41,149 nucleotides of DNA, taken from positions 1 to 41,149 of the forward strand of contig SFFL01000018.1 in assembly GCA_004557825.1 (NCBI GenBank), given 5' to 3'. Shown here piece by piece: positions 15,805 to 24,600 of the stretch; the first letter of the stretch is position 1; each line of letters begins with the position of its first letter. The notes beneath the pieces were generated by a model, which saw nothing but the letters and a program-made list of their open reading frames with translations, searched no databases and had not been told where the DNA came from. The position numbers were made by a program, and so were the translations under genes. The DNA comes from Bacteroidales bacterium. Its GTDB lineage: Bacteria; Bacteroidota; Bacteroidia; Bacteroidales; Muribaculaceae.

Positions 15805-17427
15805 TTAGCGGTCCATATCGGGCACGATGTAGTCCATCGAGCCGCCGATAGTGATAAGGTCGGCGATTTTCTGGCCGGAGGTGATGTGGTCGACCACAGC
15901 GGCTGCGGGGAGCGAAGGTGTGGCCAGCTTCAGGCGGAAAGGCTTGGTGGTGCCGTTGCTTTCGATATAAACGCCGAACACGCCGCGGCATCCTTCCACC
16001 ACCTGGAACCAGTGACCCTGGGGAAGCTTGAGCACCTTGGGAACCTTGGCGCAATAGTCGCCTTCGGGGAGCATCGTAAGGAGCTGCTCCAGGATGTGCT
16101 TCGACTGCAGAAGCTCGTCGACGCGGTTGCGGAAACGGGCCATCGAGTCGCCTTCGGTACGGATAACCTGCTCGAAGTCAAGCTCGTTGTAGACGGCATA
16201 GGGGTGAGTCTTGCGCACGTCGCAAGCCCATCCGCTGGCACGGCCCGAAGGACCGGTGATGCCGTAGGAGATGGCGTCGTCGTGCGAGAGCACGCCCACG
16301 TTGCACAGACGGTTCTGCGCAATCACGTTGCCGGTGAAAAGCTTGTTGTATTCCTTATAGTTGCGGTCGATAGTGTCGAGCAGCGCCTGCACATCCTGCA
16401 CGAAATCAGGGGCGAGGTCCTGCATCACACCGCCAATGCAAGCATAGTTGAATGTCATGCGGGCGCCGCAGGTCTTATCCATAATATCGAGAATCTGCTC
16501 ACGCACACGCAGAGCGTAGAACAGCATCGTGGTGGCGCCGAGGTCCATACAGAATGTACCGATAAAGAGACAGTGCGATGCTATACGCGACAGCTCGTCC
16601 ATCATCACCCTTATCACCTGAGCGCGGCGGGGCACTTCGATGCCGGCGGCTTTTTCGATGGCCAGGCAGAGGCCGTGGTGATAGTTGTGAGCCGAGAAGT
16701 AGTCCAGACGGTCCATAAAGTGGAGTGTCTGAGGATAGGTGAGATCCTCGCAAAGCTTCTCCACACCGCGGTGGATATAGCCCATATAGACGTCGATTTT
16801 CTTGATAGTCTCGCCGTCGAGAGCTGTGCGGAAGCGGAGCACACCGTGGGTCGACGGGTGCTGCGGGCCTATGTTCACCACGAAGTCATCCTCAGCGAAG
16901 ATGCGCGGACGCGAGTGCTTGATAGTGCCGTCGGGGCGCTCCTCCCACACGTCGGTGTGGTCGGTCTGGCGCTCGTTTTCCACCGAAACCGGATTGATTT
17001 CGGGGGTAGCGTCGTAGTCCTTGCGCAGGGGGTAACCCACCCAGTCGATATTGAGGAACAGACGGCGCATATCGGGGTTATTGACAAAGATAATCCCGTA
17101 GAAATCATACACTTCACGCTCGTAGATACCGGCAATATGATAAAGGTCGGCGATGGAGTGGAGCATAGGATTGTCGCGGTCGGTGGTCTCTGTGCGAATG
17201 GAGATGTACTGCCCGGTGGTAGTGGAGTTGAGATAATAGACGCATCCCATTGAGCTTACCCAGTCCATACCTACGATGGTGACCAGGAAGTCGAACTTCT
17301 GTTCGTCGCGGAGCCACTTCACCAGGTCGTGAAGCTTTGCGTCGGGGATATTTACCGGTAAAATCTCGCCCTCTCCGAAGGTTGCTTCGGGGAATTTGGC
17401 TGAGATTGTTTCCTGCAAGTTGGCCAT
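15805..17427 (-). CDS. nuoCD: NADH-quinone oxidoreductase fused subunit C/D
   Basis: This is a fusion of two hydrophilic-arm subunits, 540 residues. Residues about 1-155 are NuoC-like (FDFLVTIVGMDW, YEREVYDFYGIIFVNNPDMRRLFLNIDWVGYPLRKD). Residues about 180-540 are NuoD-like (NIGPQHPSTHGVLRF, GYIHRGVEKLCEDLTY, DRLDYFSAHNYHHGLC), the homologue of the hydrogenase large subunit, ending in the family form IADLITIGGSMDYIVPDMDR. The NuoD part helps form the quinone site. The fusion is common in Bacteroidetes and enterobacteria. It lies 94 bp after nuoB; that spacer contains two small hairpins. Confidence 0.97.
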   Translation of the reverse strand: MANLQETISAKFPEATFGEGEILPVNIPDAKLHDLVKWLRDEQKFDFLVTIVGMDWVSSMGCVYYLNSTTTGQYISIRTETTDRDNPMLHSIADLYHIAGIYEREVYDFYGIIFVNNPDMRRLFLNIDWVGYPLRKDYDATPEINPVSVENERQTDHTDVWEERPDGTIKHSRPRIFAEDDFVVNIGPQHPSTHGVLRFRTALDGETIKKIDVYMGYIHRGVEKLCEDLTYPQTLHFMDRLDYFSAHNYHHGLCLAIEKAAGIEVPRRAQVIRVMMDELSRIASHCLFIGTFCMDLGATTMLFYALRVREQILDIMDKTCGARMTFNYACIGGVMQDLAPDFVQDVQALLDTIDRNYKEYNKLFTGNVIAQNRLCNVGVLSHDDAISYGITGPSGRASGWACDVRKTHPYAVYNELDFEQVIRTEGDSMARFRNRVDELLQSKHILEQLLTMLPEGDYCAKVPKVLKLPQGHWFQVVEGCRGVFGVYIESNGTTKPFRLKLATPSLPAAAVVDHITSGQKIADLITIGGSMDYIVPDMDR

Positions 17428-17478
17428 ATTATATTATGGTGTGTTGGTTTATCGTTGGGGTTAAGCGACCGATGTAGC

Positions 17479-17507
17479 CCGGAGGAATCCGGCACGCGGG
17501 AATCGCG
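17479..17507 (-). promoter_or_regulatory. Two adjacent small hairpins in the nuoB-nuoCD spacer
   Basis: CCGGA-GGAA-TCCGG (17479-17492) and CGCG-GGAAT-CGCG (17495-17507) form two compact stems in the 94-bp spacer. They share GGAA-type loops. No T-run follows on the minus strand. They may affect mRNA stability between the cistrons or be short extragenic palindromes. Confidence 0.45.
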
Positions 17508-17521
17508 CGCAGCGGCAAAGG

Positions 17522-18151
17522 TCAGTCGATATTGGCTTCAGCGTTTTCGCAGATGGGGTGAGCGGCGAGGAATTCCTTGCGGCTCTCCTTGCGGTTGACA
17601 CCGCCGAAGAAGCGCTCCACCTTCACTTTGCGCGACAGCTGCATAATGGCATAGATCATAGCCTCAGGGCGCGGAGGGCAGCCGGGGCAGTATACATCCA
17701 CGGGCACGATGTCGTCGATACCTTTAGCCACGTGGTAGCTCTTGCGGAAGGGGCCGCCGGAGATGGCGCACGAACCGCAAGCGATTACATATTTAGGCTC
17801 GGCCAGCTGGTCGTAAAGGCGGCGGAACACCGGCACCATACGGTGCACAATTGTGCCGGCCACCATCATAAAGTCGGCCTGGCGGGGCGACGAACGGGCA
17901 ACTTCCCATCCGAAGCGGGCCATATCGAAGCGGGCAGCGCCAAGCGACACAAACTCAATGCCGCAGCAGCTTGTGGCAAAGGTCAGAGGCCACAGCGAGT
18001 TGGAGCGGCCCCAGTTGATAAGCTTGTCGAAAGTGCCCACGAGCACGTTTGTGCCCGACTCGCGGAGCTTCTCCACGAGGTTTTCAATGTATTCATTATC
18101 CTTCCAGGCATCGTAAGGCAGACCCTGGGCGGTAACTTGTTTCATTTCCAT
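17522..18151 (-). CDS. nuoB: NADH-quinone oxidoreductase subunit B
   Basis: This subunit carries cluster N2, the last iron-sulfur cluster before quinone, 209 residues. The four ligands appear as C62-C63 (SCCGIEF), C128 (ACGSCAISGG) and C158 (YCPGCPPRPE), almost the same numbering as in E. coli. The chosen start overlaps the end of nuoA by 10 bp. A second ATG at 18145 would give the classic ATGA overlap and is equally possible. Translation is probably coupled to nuoA. Confidence 0.97.
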   Translation of the reverse strand: MEMKQVTAQGLPYDAWKDNEYIENLVEKLRESGTNVLVGTFDKLINWGRSNSLWPLTFATSCCGIEFVSLGAARFDMARFGWEVARSSPRQADFMMVAGTIVHRMVPVFRRLYDQLAEPKYVIACGSCAISGGPFRKSYHVAKGIDDIVPVDVYCPGCPPRPEAMIYAIMQLSRKVKVERFFGGVNRKESRKEFLAAHPICENAEANID

Positions 18152-18519
18152 TCCAAAGCTCCTTTCCGCCAGGCGTAAACGAGGCCCAGCACAAGTATGG
18201 CAAAAAAGACGGCGACGCAGAGAACGCCTTCAGAACCAAGGGCGCGGAATTTTACCGCCCAGGGAAAGAGGAAGACCGTTTCCACGTCGAACATAAGAAA
18301 GAGGATGGCGAACAGGTAGTAACCTACATGTAGTCGGGCCATTGATTCACCTCGTGTGGGAATACCACATTCATAAGCTTCACCCTTCTGCGGGTTGTAG
18401 GAGCGAGGGGAAATAAGGCGGGCGATGAGCATTGCCAAAAATACGAGGCCGGCACCGGTAAGGAGCGCCACCACGGCAAATATCACGGCATCGACGCCAA
18501 AGATTCCTAAAGATATCAT
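18142..18519 (-). CDS. nuoA: NADH-quinone oxidoreductase subunit A
   Basis: This is a small three-helix membrane subunit at the joint of the two arms, 125 residues. The family loop NPQKGEAYECGIPTRGE and the membrane segment YYLFAILFLMFDVETVFLFPWA with its acidic pair are clear. It is the first gene of the nuo-atp series. The 370-bp region upstream holds the likely promoter and a strong inverted repeat. Its stop overlaps the nuoB start. Confidence 0.97.
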   Translation of the reverse strand: MISLGIFGVDAVIFAVVALLTGAGLVFLAMLIARLISPRSYNPQKGEAYECGIPTRGESMARLHVGYYLFAILFLMFDVETVFLFPWAVKFRALGSEGVLCVAVFFAILVLGLVYAWRKGALEWK

Positions 18520-18600
18520 GAGCTATTGCTGTTGTGATTCCTGGTTTATTTTCGGTTATAAGATTTCGCAGGCCCTAACACATTATGCATCAGAGCAATA

Positions 18601-18655
18601 CAAAAATACCGTGAAATCTGCGGCCCGGAGCCACGATTTCACGGGGACAAAGATA
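18601..18655 (-). promoter_or_regulatory. Putative nuo-atp promoter region with two -7 boxes
   Basis: On the minus strand TATCTTTG (18655-18648) and TATTTTTG (18608-18601) both fit the Bacteroidetes -7 consensus TAnnTTTG. They lie about 129 and 82 bases from the nuoA ATG. Neither has a good TTTG -33 box at 19-21 bp spacing, so the call rests on the -7 elements and on position. A perfect inverted repeat sits exactly between the two boxes. Confidence 0.5.
18609..18644 (-). promoter_or_regulatory. Perfect 10-bp inverted repeat in the nuoA leader
   Basis: CCGTGAAATC (18609-18618) and GATTTCACGG (18635-18644) are exact reverse complements, and the inner bases can pair further (GGC 18622-18624 with GCC 18630-18632). 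Read on the minus strand, the stem starts a few bases after the TATCTTTG box and is followed by TATTTTTGTATT. It could be a protective 5' stem-loop, an attenuator, an operator, or a terminator for transcription coming from ribD. The sequence alone cannot decide. Confidence 0.6.
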
Positions 18656-18704
18656 GCAAAATTTTGCCAACTAATGGTTAAAATAGTGCCGCAAAATGCA
18701 AATT

Positions 18705-18730
18705 CTCCTCAAAAAATCTCTTTTGAGGAG
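18705..18730 (-). terminator. Hairpin downstream of ribD, possible terminator
   Basis: CTCCTCAAAA (18705-18714) pairs perfectly with TTTTGAGGAG (18721-18730) around a six-base loop. On the minus strand it is followed by an AT-rich stretch (GAATTTGCATTTT). It lies about 160 bp after the ribD stop and is the nearest good stem-loop. Confidence 0.5.
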
Positions 18731-18781
18731 TAAACGGCGCACCGGAAATTCCTCGCAAGCAGGGATTATGAGAGTGTGAGT

Positions 18782-18862
18782 GAATAATTCGGATAAGACG
18801 TATAATTCGTATAAGACGTATAATTCGTATAAGACGTATAAATTTTATAATTCTTATAAATC
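18782..18862. repeat. Nine tandem 9-bp repeats between ribD and nuoA
   Basis: Units alternate between GTATAAGAC and GTATAATTC, giving an 18-bp higher-order period. The core 18800-18835 is two perfect 18-mers, and outer units decay (GAATAATTC at 18782, TTATAAATC at 18854). The block is AT-rich in a GC-rich setting. It lies downstream of ribD and about 260 bp upstream of nuoA. Confidence 0.85.
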
Positions 18863-18892
18863 TTAGTATGGCGGGGAAGGCGGAGGGAGCAG

Positions 18893-19957
18893 CTACTTTT
18901 TGTAGAGGAGGATGCGGTGGCCGTCGAGGATGGTATCGGTGAGGGGGCATTGGGCGGGAAGCGCCGGAGCCGGGCAGGTGCCACGGTCGCCGAGACACAC
19001 GGGTGATATTTCTACACGCAGCTCGTCCCACAGGCGTTGCTCAAGAAGCGACGCGAGATAGCGCGGGCCGGCCTCGACAAGCACCGATGTTATGCCGTAG
19101 CTATTATAAAGTGTAGCGAAAGTATCACCGATTGTGCTCGGATGGAGAATTATGGCGGGAGCGCCGCTCCCTTCGTCGAAGATAGCCGAACAGGGATCGG
19201 CCTTGGTGTTGCGCTCCACCACAAAGCGCCGGAGCGGGATTCCGGGCCAACCGTGGAGAGCGAGCAACGGGTTGTCGGCATTGACGGTGGCAGCCGTGGT
19301 GAGGATAGCCTCGTTCTCGGCACGAAGTTTCATCACAGCCAACCGCGTCAGCGGCGTGGAGAAAGCATAGGGCTTCCCCTGGCCATCGCGCGCCGCATCC
19401 CGGGTCCCGGCGTGCTTCGCACTATGCTCGCCATCGCGCCGGGCATCCATAAAACCGTCGGCCGACTGTGCCCATTTCAGCGTGATATAGGGGCGGCGAA
19501 GTCGCTGAGAGGTAAAGAAAACCTTATTGAGCTTCTCCGACTCATCGGCAAGCACGCCCACAATAACCTCAGCTCCGGCATCGCGGAGCATAGCTATTCC
19601 CCGGCCGTCGACCTTCGGATTAGGGTCGCGGGCGCCGACCACTACGCGCGGTATCTGCTTGTCGATAAGCAGTTTGGCGCAGGGAGGCGTTTTGCCATAG
19701 TGAGAGCAAGGCTCCAAAGTGACATAAATCGTTGACTCGCGCAGCAGCGGCAGGTCGGCATCGGCCACAGAATTCACGGCATTTACTTCGGCGTGAGCCT
19801 GGCCGCAGCGGCGGTGCCACCCCTCCCCTATCACGCGGCCATCGGGAGCCACAATCACTGCACCCACCATAGGATTTGGTGCAGTGTAACCCCGGCCAAG
19901 CGCAGCAAGTTGGAGCGCACGCCGCATATATTTTTCATCTACATTGAATTCAGCCAT
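18893..19957 (-). CDS. ribD: Riboflavin biosynthesis bifunctional deaminase/reductase
   Basis: This enzyme converts the GTP-derived pyrimidine to 5-amino-6-(5-phosphoribosylamino)uracil and reduces its ribose chain, two early steps of riboflavin synthesis. It has 354 residues. The N-terminal zinc deaminase has H55-A-E57 and the ligands C84 and C93 (LEPCSHYGKTPPC). The C-terminal reductase begins near 150 (RPYITLKWAQSADGFMD) and includes NADNPLL and the VLVEAGPRYLASLL segment. It lies 62 bp after the GHL10 gene on the same strand and may be co-transcribed with it. No FMN riboswitch-like structure is apparent upstream. Flavin supply fits loosely with the neighbouring respiratory genes but no direct link is shown. 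Confidence 0.96.
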   Translation of the reverse strand: MAEFNVDEKYMRRALQLAALGRGYTAPNPMVGAVIVAPDGRVIGEGWHRRCGQAHAEVNAVNSVADADLPLLRESTIYVTLEPCSHYGKTPPCAKLLIDKQIPRVVVGARDPNPKVDGRGIAMLRDAGAEVIVGVLADESEKLNKVFFTSQRLRRPYITLKWAQSADGFMDARRDGEHSAKHAGTRDAARDGQGKPYAFSTPLTRLAVMKLRAENEAILTTAATVNADNPLLALHGWPGIPLRRFVVERNTKADPCSAIFDEGSGAPAIILHPSTIGDTFATLYNSYGITSVLVEAGPRYLASLLEQRLWDELRVEISPVCLGDRGTCPAPALPAQCPLTDTILDGHRILLYKK

Positions 19958-20019
19958 AATTCCGAGAAAGATTAAGTGCGAAATTGGGGTTAAATCCGAA
20001 AGGGATTAAGTATTTCCGC

Positions 20020-21621
20020 CTACAACACCGGTGCATTAAGGGTTATTGCCTCACCTTCATTGCCGTAGCGGTCGTATGGCGCCACGGCATACCAGAATCC
20101 GGAGGCATACTGCACCGGGATGTCGAAGCGGTTGGTGTAAGTGACACCCATTATATACCGGCTGTCGAAATTCGCGCCATCGTCGGCCAGCGCCTCAATC
20201 GGTCCGACGCCGATAGGAATAGCGTAGACCACATAGCGTCCTTTGCGGCGGTCGAACCAGCTCAGCGTGTTGTCGTTGCGCACCAGTCCGCGCAGCATAT
20301 CAGTGGCGGGAGCGCCTTTCCAACTCATCGGCGGCATAAGCGCAGGGAATTTGTATTCATTTGCGGCCAACTCGCGCCCGAGACCGCGGGCCTTTCTGCC
20401 GGTGAGATGTGCCGCCGAATAGAAAATCTGACCGGAAGGGATATGCGCAGCCACGGAGGCATCGCGCTCGGCGCGCACCTCGGCGCGCTGCTCCCTCCAG
20501 GCGGCATCGCCGGCGGCCATATTCGGCACATTCTGACTCACATACAGGTGTCTCCCGAAATGCGCCGCCACTCCGGCCCACCATTGCGCCAGAGGACCAT
20601 AGGGATTGGTGGAGTGATCCATCGGCCAGTATACCTGCGGCGACACATAGTCGAGGCTTCCCTCGGCCAGCCAGCGCAGAGGGTCGCAGTATATATCATT
20701 GTACATCCAGTCGTTGCCCACCGACGGCGGCTGCAGACCGTGCTCGGCCGTGGCACGGCCATTGCCGCCGGCCACGCCTGCCGGAGCCACACCGAAGCGC
20801 ACCCAGGGCTTCTCCTGCTGTATCATTTCATACACCTCGGCAATAGCGCGGTTGACATTGGCGCGACGCTCGTCGCCCACCTCAGTGGGATCGGCATCGG
20901 CCGGTACGGGGAATTTCTCAGGATAAAAATAGTCGTCGAAGATGAGTCCGTCCACATCATACTTGCCCACTATTTCGCGGCAAACATCCACGATATGGCG
21001 GCGGGCATCGGCATTGCCCGGGTCAAGGATAGCCACGCCGGTGTATTCCGTAGTGGTGACCTTGCGGCTCACCTTGCGGCCGCGCTTGTTTTTGCGGGTA
21101 ACGGTCTTGGTAACCTTCACCGGCTTGTTGTGAGTGAGAATCCACCCCTTTTCTATAGCCTTGAGGTCAGCGGGCGCCGAGGGGAGCGTGGCCGACTTGG
21201 AAAAGCGGAACGGATTCACCCACGCATGCAGCTCTATACCGCGCTTATGCGCCTCAGCCACGGCAAACTCCAGCGGATCCCACCCTTTCGCGGGCGCCAC
21301 TCCGCGCTCGCCGGTGAGGAAAGCGCTCCACGGTTCGTACGACGATTTATACAGCGCATCGGCCATCGGACGCACCTGCAGCATCACGGCGTTGAAGCCC
21401 GACTCCTTCGCCAGGTCGAGAAGCTGAATCAGCTCCTTTTTCTGCGTTTCGGCCACTGCCTGCGTGGAGCCGGTGACCGAAGGCCAGTCGATGCCGTAAA
21501 TCGTGGCGACCCAGAGGCCGCGCATCTCGTGCTTAGGAGATGCCGAGGCCACCCCCGCCATAAAGGCGAGAGCGGCCAGCGACGCAACTATCTTTTTGCC
21601 GAAGCTTTGGATGAAGTTCAT
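20020..21621 (-). CDS. Secreted GHL10-family glycoside hydrolase-like protein
   Basis: This 533-residue protein has a signal peptide (about 1-27, ending ASA) followed at once by MRGLWVATIYGIDWPS, the hallmark start of the GHL10 (formerly DUF187) TIM-barrel family. Other matches include MLQVRPMADALYKSSYEPWS, HAWVNPFR, and DVDGLIFDDYFYP with acidic residues at the expected active-site strand. The last about 130 residues look like a separate beta domain. Characterised relatives such as E. coli DigH act on denuded peptidoglycan glycan strands, so a cell-wall or glycan role is possible; the substrate here is not known. Its ATG directly follows the stop of the upstream gene (TAAATG), so the two are translationally linked. 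Confidence 0.9.
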   Translation of the reverse strand: MNFIQSFGKKIVASLAALAFMAGVASASPKHEMRGLWVATIYGIDWPSVTGSTQAVAETQKKELIQLLDLAKESGFNAVMLQVRPMADALYKSSYEPWSAFLTGERGVAPAKGWDPLEFAVAEAHKRGIELHAWVNPFRFSKSATLPSAPADLKAIEKGWILTHNKPVKVTKTVTRKNKRGRKVSRKVTTTEYTGVAILDPGNADARRHIVDVCREIVGKYDVDGLIFDDYFYPEKFPVPADADPTEVGDERRANVNRAIAEVYEMIQQEKPWVRFGVAPAGVAGGNGRATAEHGLQPPSVGNDWMYNDIYCDPLRWLAEGSLDYVSPQVYWPMDHSTNPYGPLAQWWAGVAAHFGRHLYVSQNVPNMAAGDAAWREQRAEVRAERDASVAAHIPSGQIFYSAAHLTGRKARGLGRELAANEYKFPALMPPMSWKGAPATDMLRGLVRNDNTLSWFDRRKGRYVVYAIPIGVGPIEALADDGANFDSRYIMGVTYTNRFDIPVQYASGFWYAVAPYDRYGNEGEAITLNAPVL

Positions 21622-24600
21622 TTATCGTATGGTAAGGATTGTGCCGGCTGAATGGGCAGCCACAATAGGATTGTATGCCGACTGGGTGCGGGCCACGCCG
21701 GAGGCAAATGTGCCTGCTCCGGAGGCAAACAGCTCATAAGCGAGCCGGTAAGTGCCGCGCGGCAGGAAGTCGATGAAGATATTGGTCTGCGAATCGCGGT
21801 TCTCGCGATAGAAGCAAAGCCCTTCCGACCAAATGGGAGCAGGCAGCTGCTCGGCAGGTTCCAGTCCGGATGCGCGAAGGTCTTCGATAACCACATAGGA
21901 GAGGTCGTCCTCAACCTTCAGCACGAGTTCCACACGCACACGGTCGCCCACCTTGAAGGAGTCGGAGGCTACCCACTGCGTGCCGTCGAAAACGCTCAGC
22001 GATTTCTCCACGGAGATTTCCTCGCAGCCCACGGCCTTGATGGAGTCCATCGGGAGCCGACGCATCGTGAGCACACCGCCCACCGAAGGATAGTCGGCCT
22101 GACGGTCGATGACCAACTTCTCAGGCTTGGCAAGCAGCGAAGTGATCTGCTCGGTGAAAGCGCCGGTGGCATACTCCGGCGAGGTGGGCTGCAGCAGAGT
22201 GTCGCCTACACGGATGGCGGTGGCGCGGGTATTCACCTTCAGCGGCGCGCCGGAGGTAAGAATCGAAGTAATTACCTGCGATGTAATCACGCCGTTGCCC
22301 CAGTCGTTGTTGGTCTTGTTGAGGATGAGGAACTGGCGGATTTTGTCGATGTCGGCGCAGCGCGGCTCCACGTTGTGGAAAGCATCGAGGATAATGGCAG
22401 TGCAGCCGATACGGTCGTAGGGGCCGAAGGTGCTCCGGTCGAGCTGCTGCCACCACATACCCTTCTCGGGAGTAGAGGTAGCCATCTCGCGGAGCGACGC
22501 GAGCAGACGGCGGGCAGTGGCGTTGTAGCCGTGATTGTTGAGCACGGTGGCGTAGGCGGCGCGGTATACTACCGGCACCTTCTTCCACTGCGCCAGGCAG
22601 CGCTGCACCTGAGCCTCAACCACGCGCGATGCCGCTGTAGAATATTTCACTTCCGGGAAGGCGTCGCGCAGAAGCACATAGAGGAGGAAATCGGAATCGG
22701 GATATTTCTTGAAGCGCTTCACAGCCTCACGGTCGAGGTACTCGCACGACTCCTTAATCCACTGCGAGAGGCGCTTGTCGGCCGGGAGCCATCCCATCCT
22801 GCGGAGGTCGCCAAGCTGCTCCAGCACAGCTTCGGTGCAGAATTCCGATACATCGGGATATTTGTCGGTCCAGCTCCAGCCGCCGCTGACACGTGTTTTG
22901 GCCAGGAGAGCCATAGCCTCCTGCTTTGCGCGCTCGCACTGCCGCTTGTCGAAGAGCAAAGCCAGACGCTGCATCCGCTGGGTATCGCTGAGCGCCTCGC
23001 TCACCCAGGGGGTGGAGGCCAGGAGCATCGATTTCAGTTCTTTGTTTTTCTCGAAATTCGACACGAGAGCCGAATCTGTGGGGTTGTCGAGCCAACGGCG
23101 CAGCACGCGGCTCAGCTCGGCGTTGTCGCGGATAAGCCCCTCAGCCACACAGGCCGAGAAGAGCGCCGCAGCTCCTTCAAGCGAAGAGTTAATCTTGTTT
23201 TCGCGCAGACCGGGGAGCGCCGACACCACTTCCCAGGCGGGATTCTCGGTAAAGTTGAGATATGCGCGGTCATCCTTGCCAATGGCAGGAAGTTCCATCT
23301 CAAAGCCGGATGCATTGGGAGCGATGTAGAACATCTTCGACTCGGTGACATCCTGCTCGGAGGGGAGCACCGGCATCAGCGACTGCTCGCCGTCGGCGAA
23401 ATCGCCGGCAGTAGCCATTACGCGGTAAATCAGGCCGGGGACACCGGCGGGAGCCTCAACCTCCAGGCGCACAACCTGCGCGGTGCGGGCATCCATTTCA
23501 AATATGGTGTCGGTGGTGGCAACCACGGAATTGTCGACCGATGAAAGCACTTGCGCCTTCACAGCCACGCGCTGCAGCGAGTCGGTATTGTTCATCACCG
23601 AAGCTGCCAGCAGGGCACGGTCGGCCACACGGAGGAAGCGGGGAGCGTTCAACGAAACCATCACAGGCTTAGAGGCCACGATATTGGCCGAAGCGTTGGC
23701 CACGAGCGTATTGCTGTTATATGCCAGCGCACGCAGAATCCAGGTGGTATTGGCATCGGGCACCTCATAGCTGATTTCCAGTGAGCCATCCTCTGCGGTG
23801 GTGAGCATCGGACGGAAGAATGCCAGCGGGATTTCCGACGGGCGATAGCTCTCTTTCTTCTCTTCGACGGGAGCACCGGCGTCGGAATCGCTGCTTGCTT
23901 CATCTTCGGCGCCACTGCCTACCTCTGTAGCTTCAGCTTTCATTTCGGCAGCTTCGGGAGCCACAGCATCCATCAGCATCACCGATTCCTCGAGAACTGC
24001 CCCGGTTGCGGCCATTTTATGTGAGCCGCGTATAAACATATTCCGGCTCAGGAACTTATTGTTTTTGCCAAACTGATAGCCGTAGAATTCAAACTCAGGA
24101 GCTGTAACTACCGCCTCATCAAGACGTTTGTATCCGCCGTTGACATACTCACGGCCATCGGGGAAGAGCCAACCGTCGGTATCGGTCATCCAGCCTGCCG
24201 GACGGAAGGGGGAGATAGAGAGTGGATTTGCAGCCAACGCATCGATGGCGGCATTGGTCATATCGAGCACCAGAGCGCTCTGAGCCGGGGTATCGCCCTT
24301 CGGACTTACCCGCAGCGTCACCTTCTCGGTGCTTCCGGGTGTAACTTTATCGCGGAAGGTGGTGATTTTCAAATCAATGGCTTTATCCGATATGGAGGCC
24401 AGCACGGTGGCCGACGCGCTGTAATGCTCCGAACCGTAAACGGTATTTAGCATCACATCGGCCGAGAGAGCGCCCTGAGGAAGCAGAATCTTCACTGTAT
24501 GCACACCCTTGCGCGGACGTATCCAACGCTGCTCCACAACCTTGCCGGGATAAACCGACACGGTCATCCGCATCCAGGTATCAGCCAGAGCCGAACCGAC

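Noticed and set aside
475..18519. ATP synthase block considered as a recent horizontal insertion
   Set aside because: Codon and base use look the same as in the nuo genes, there are no flanking repeats or mobile-element remnants, and junction spacers are tight; an old rearrangement is more likely.
18678..19031. Minus-strand open frame through the 9-bp repeats
   Set aside because: It overlaps the 3' end of ribD in another frame and mostly encodes an Ile/Arg/Leu repeat produced by the tandem DNA repeat.
19984..21651. Plus-strand open frame of 555 codons opposite the GHL10 gene
   Set aside because: The opposite strand carries the clear GHL10 motifs; this product is His/Arg-rich without a domain.
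21652..23544. Plus-strand open frame of 630 codons opposite the macroglobulin gene
   Set aside because: The minus-strand frame has signal peptide and A2M motifs; this one has no recognisable features.
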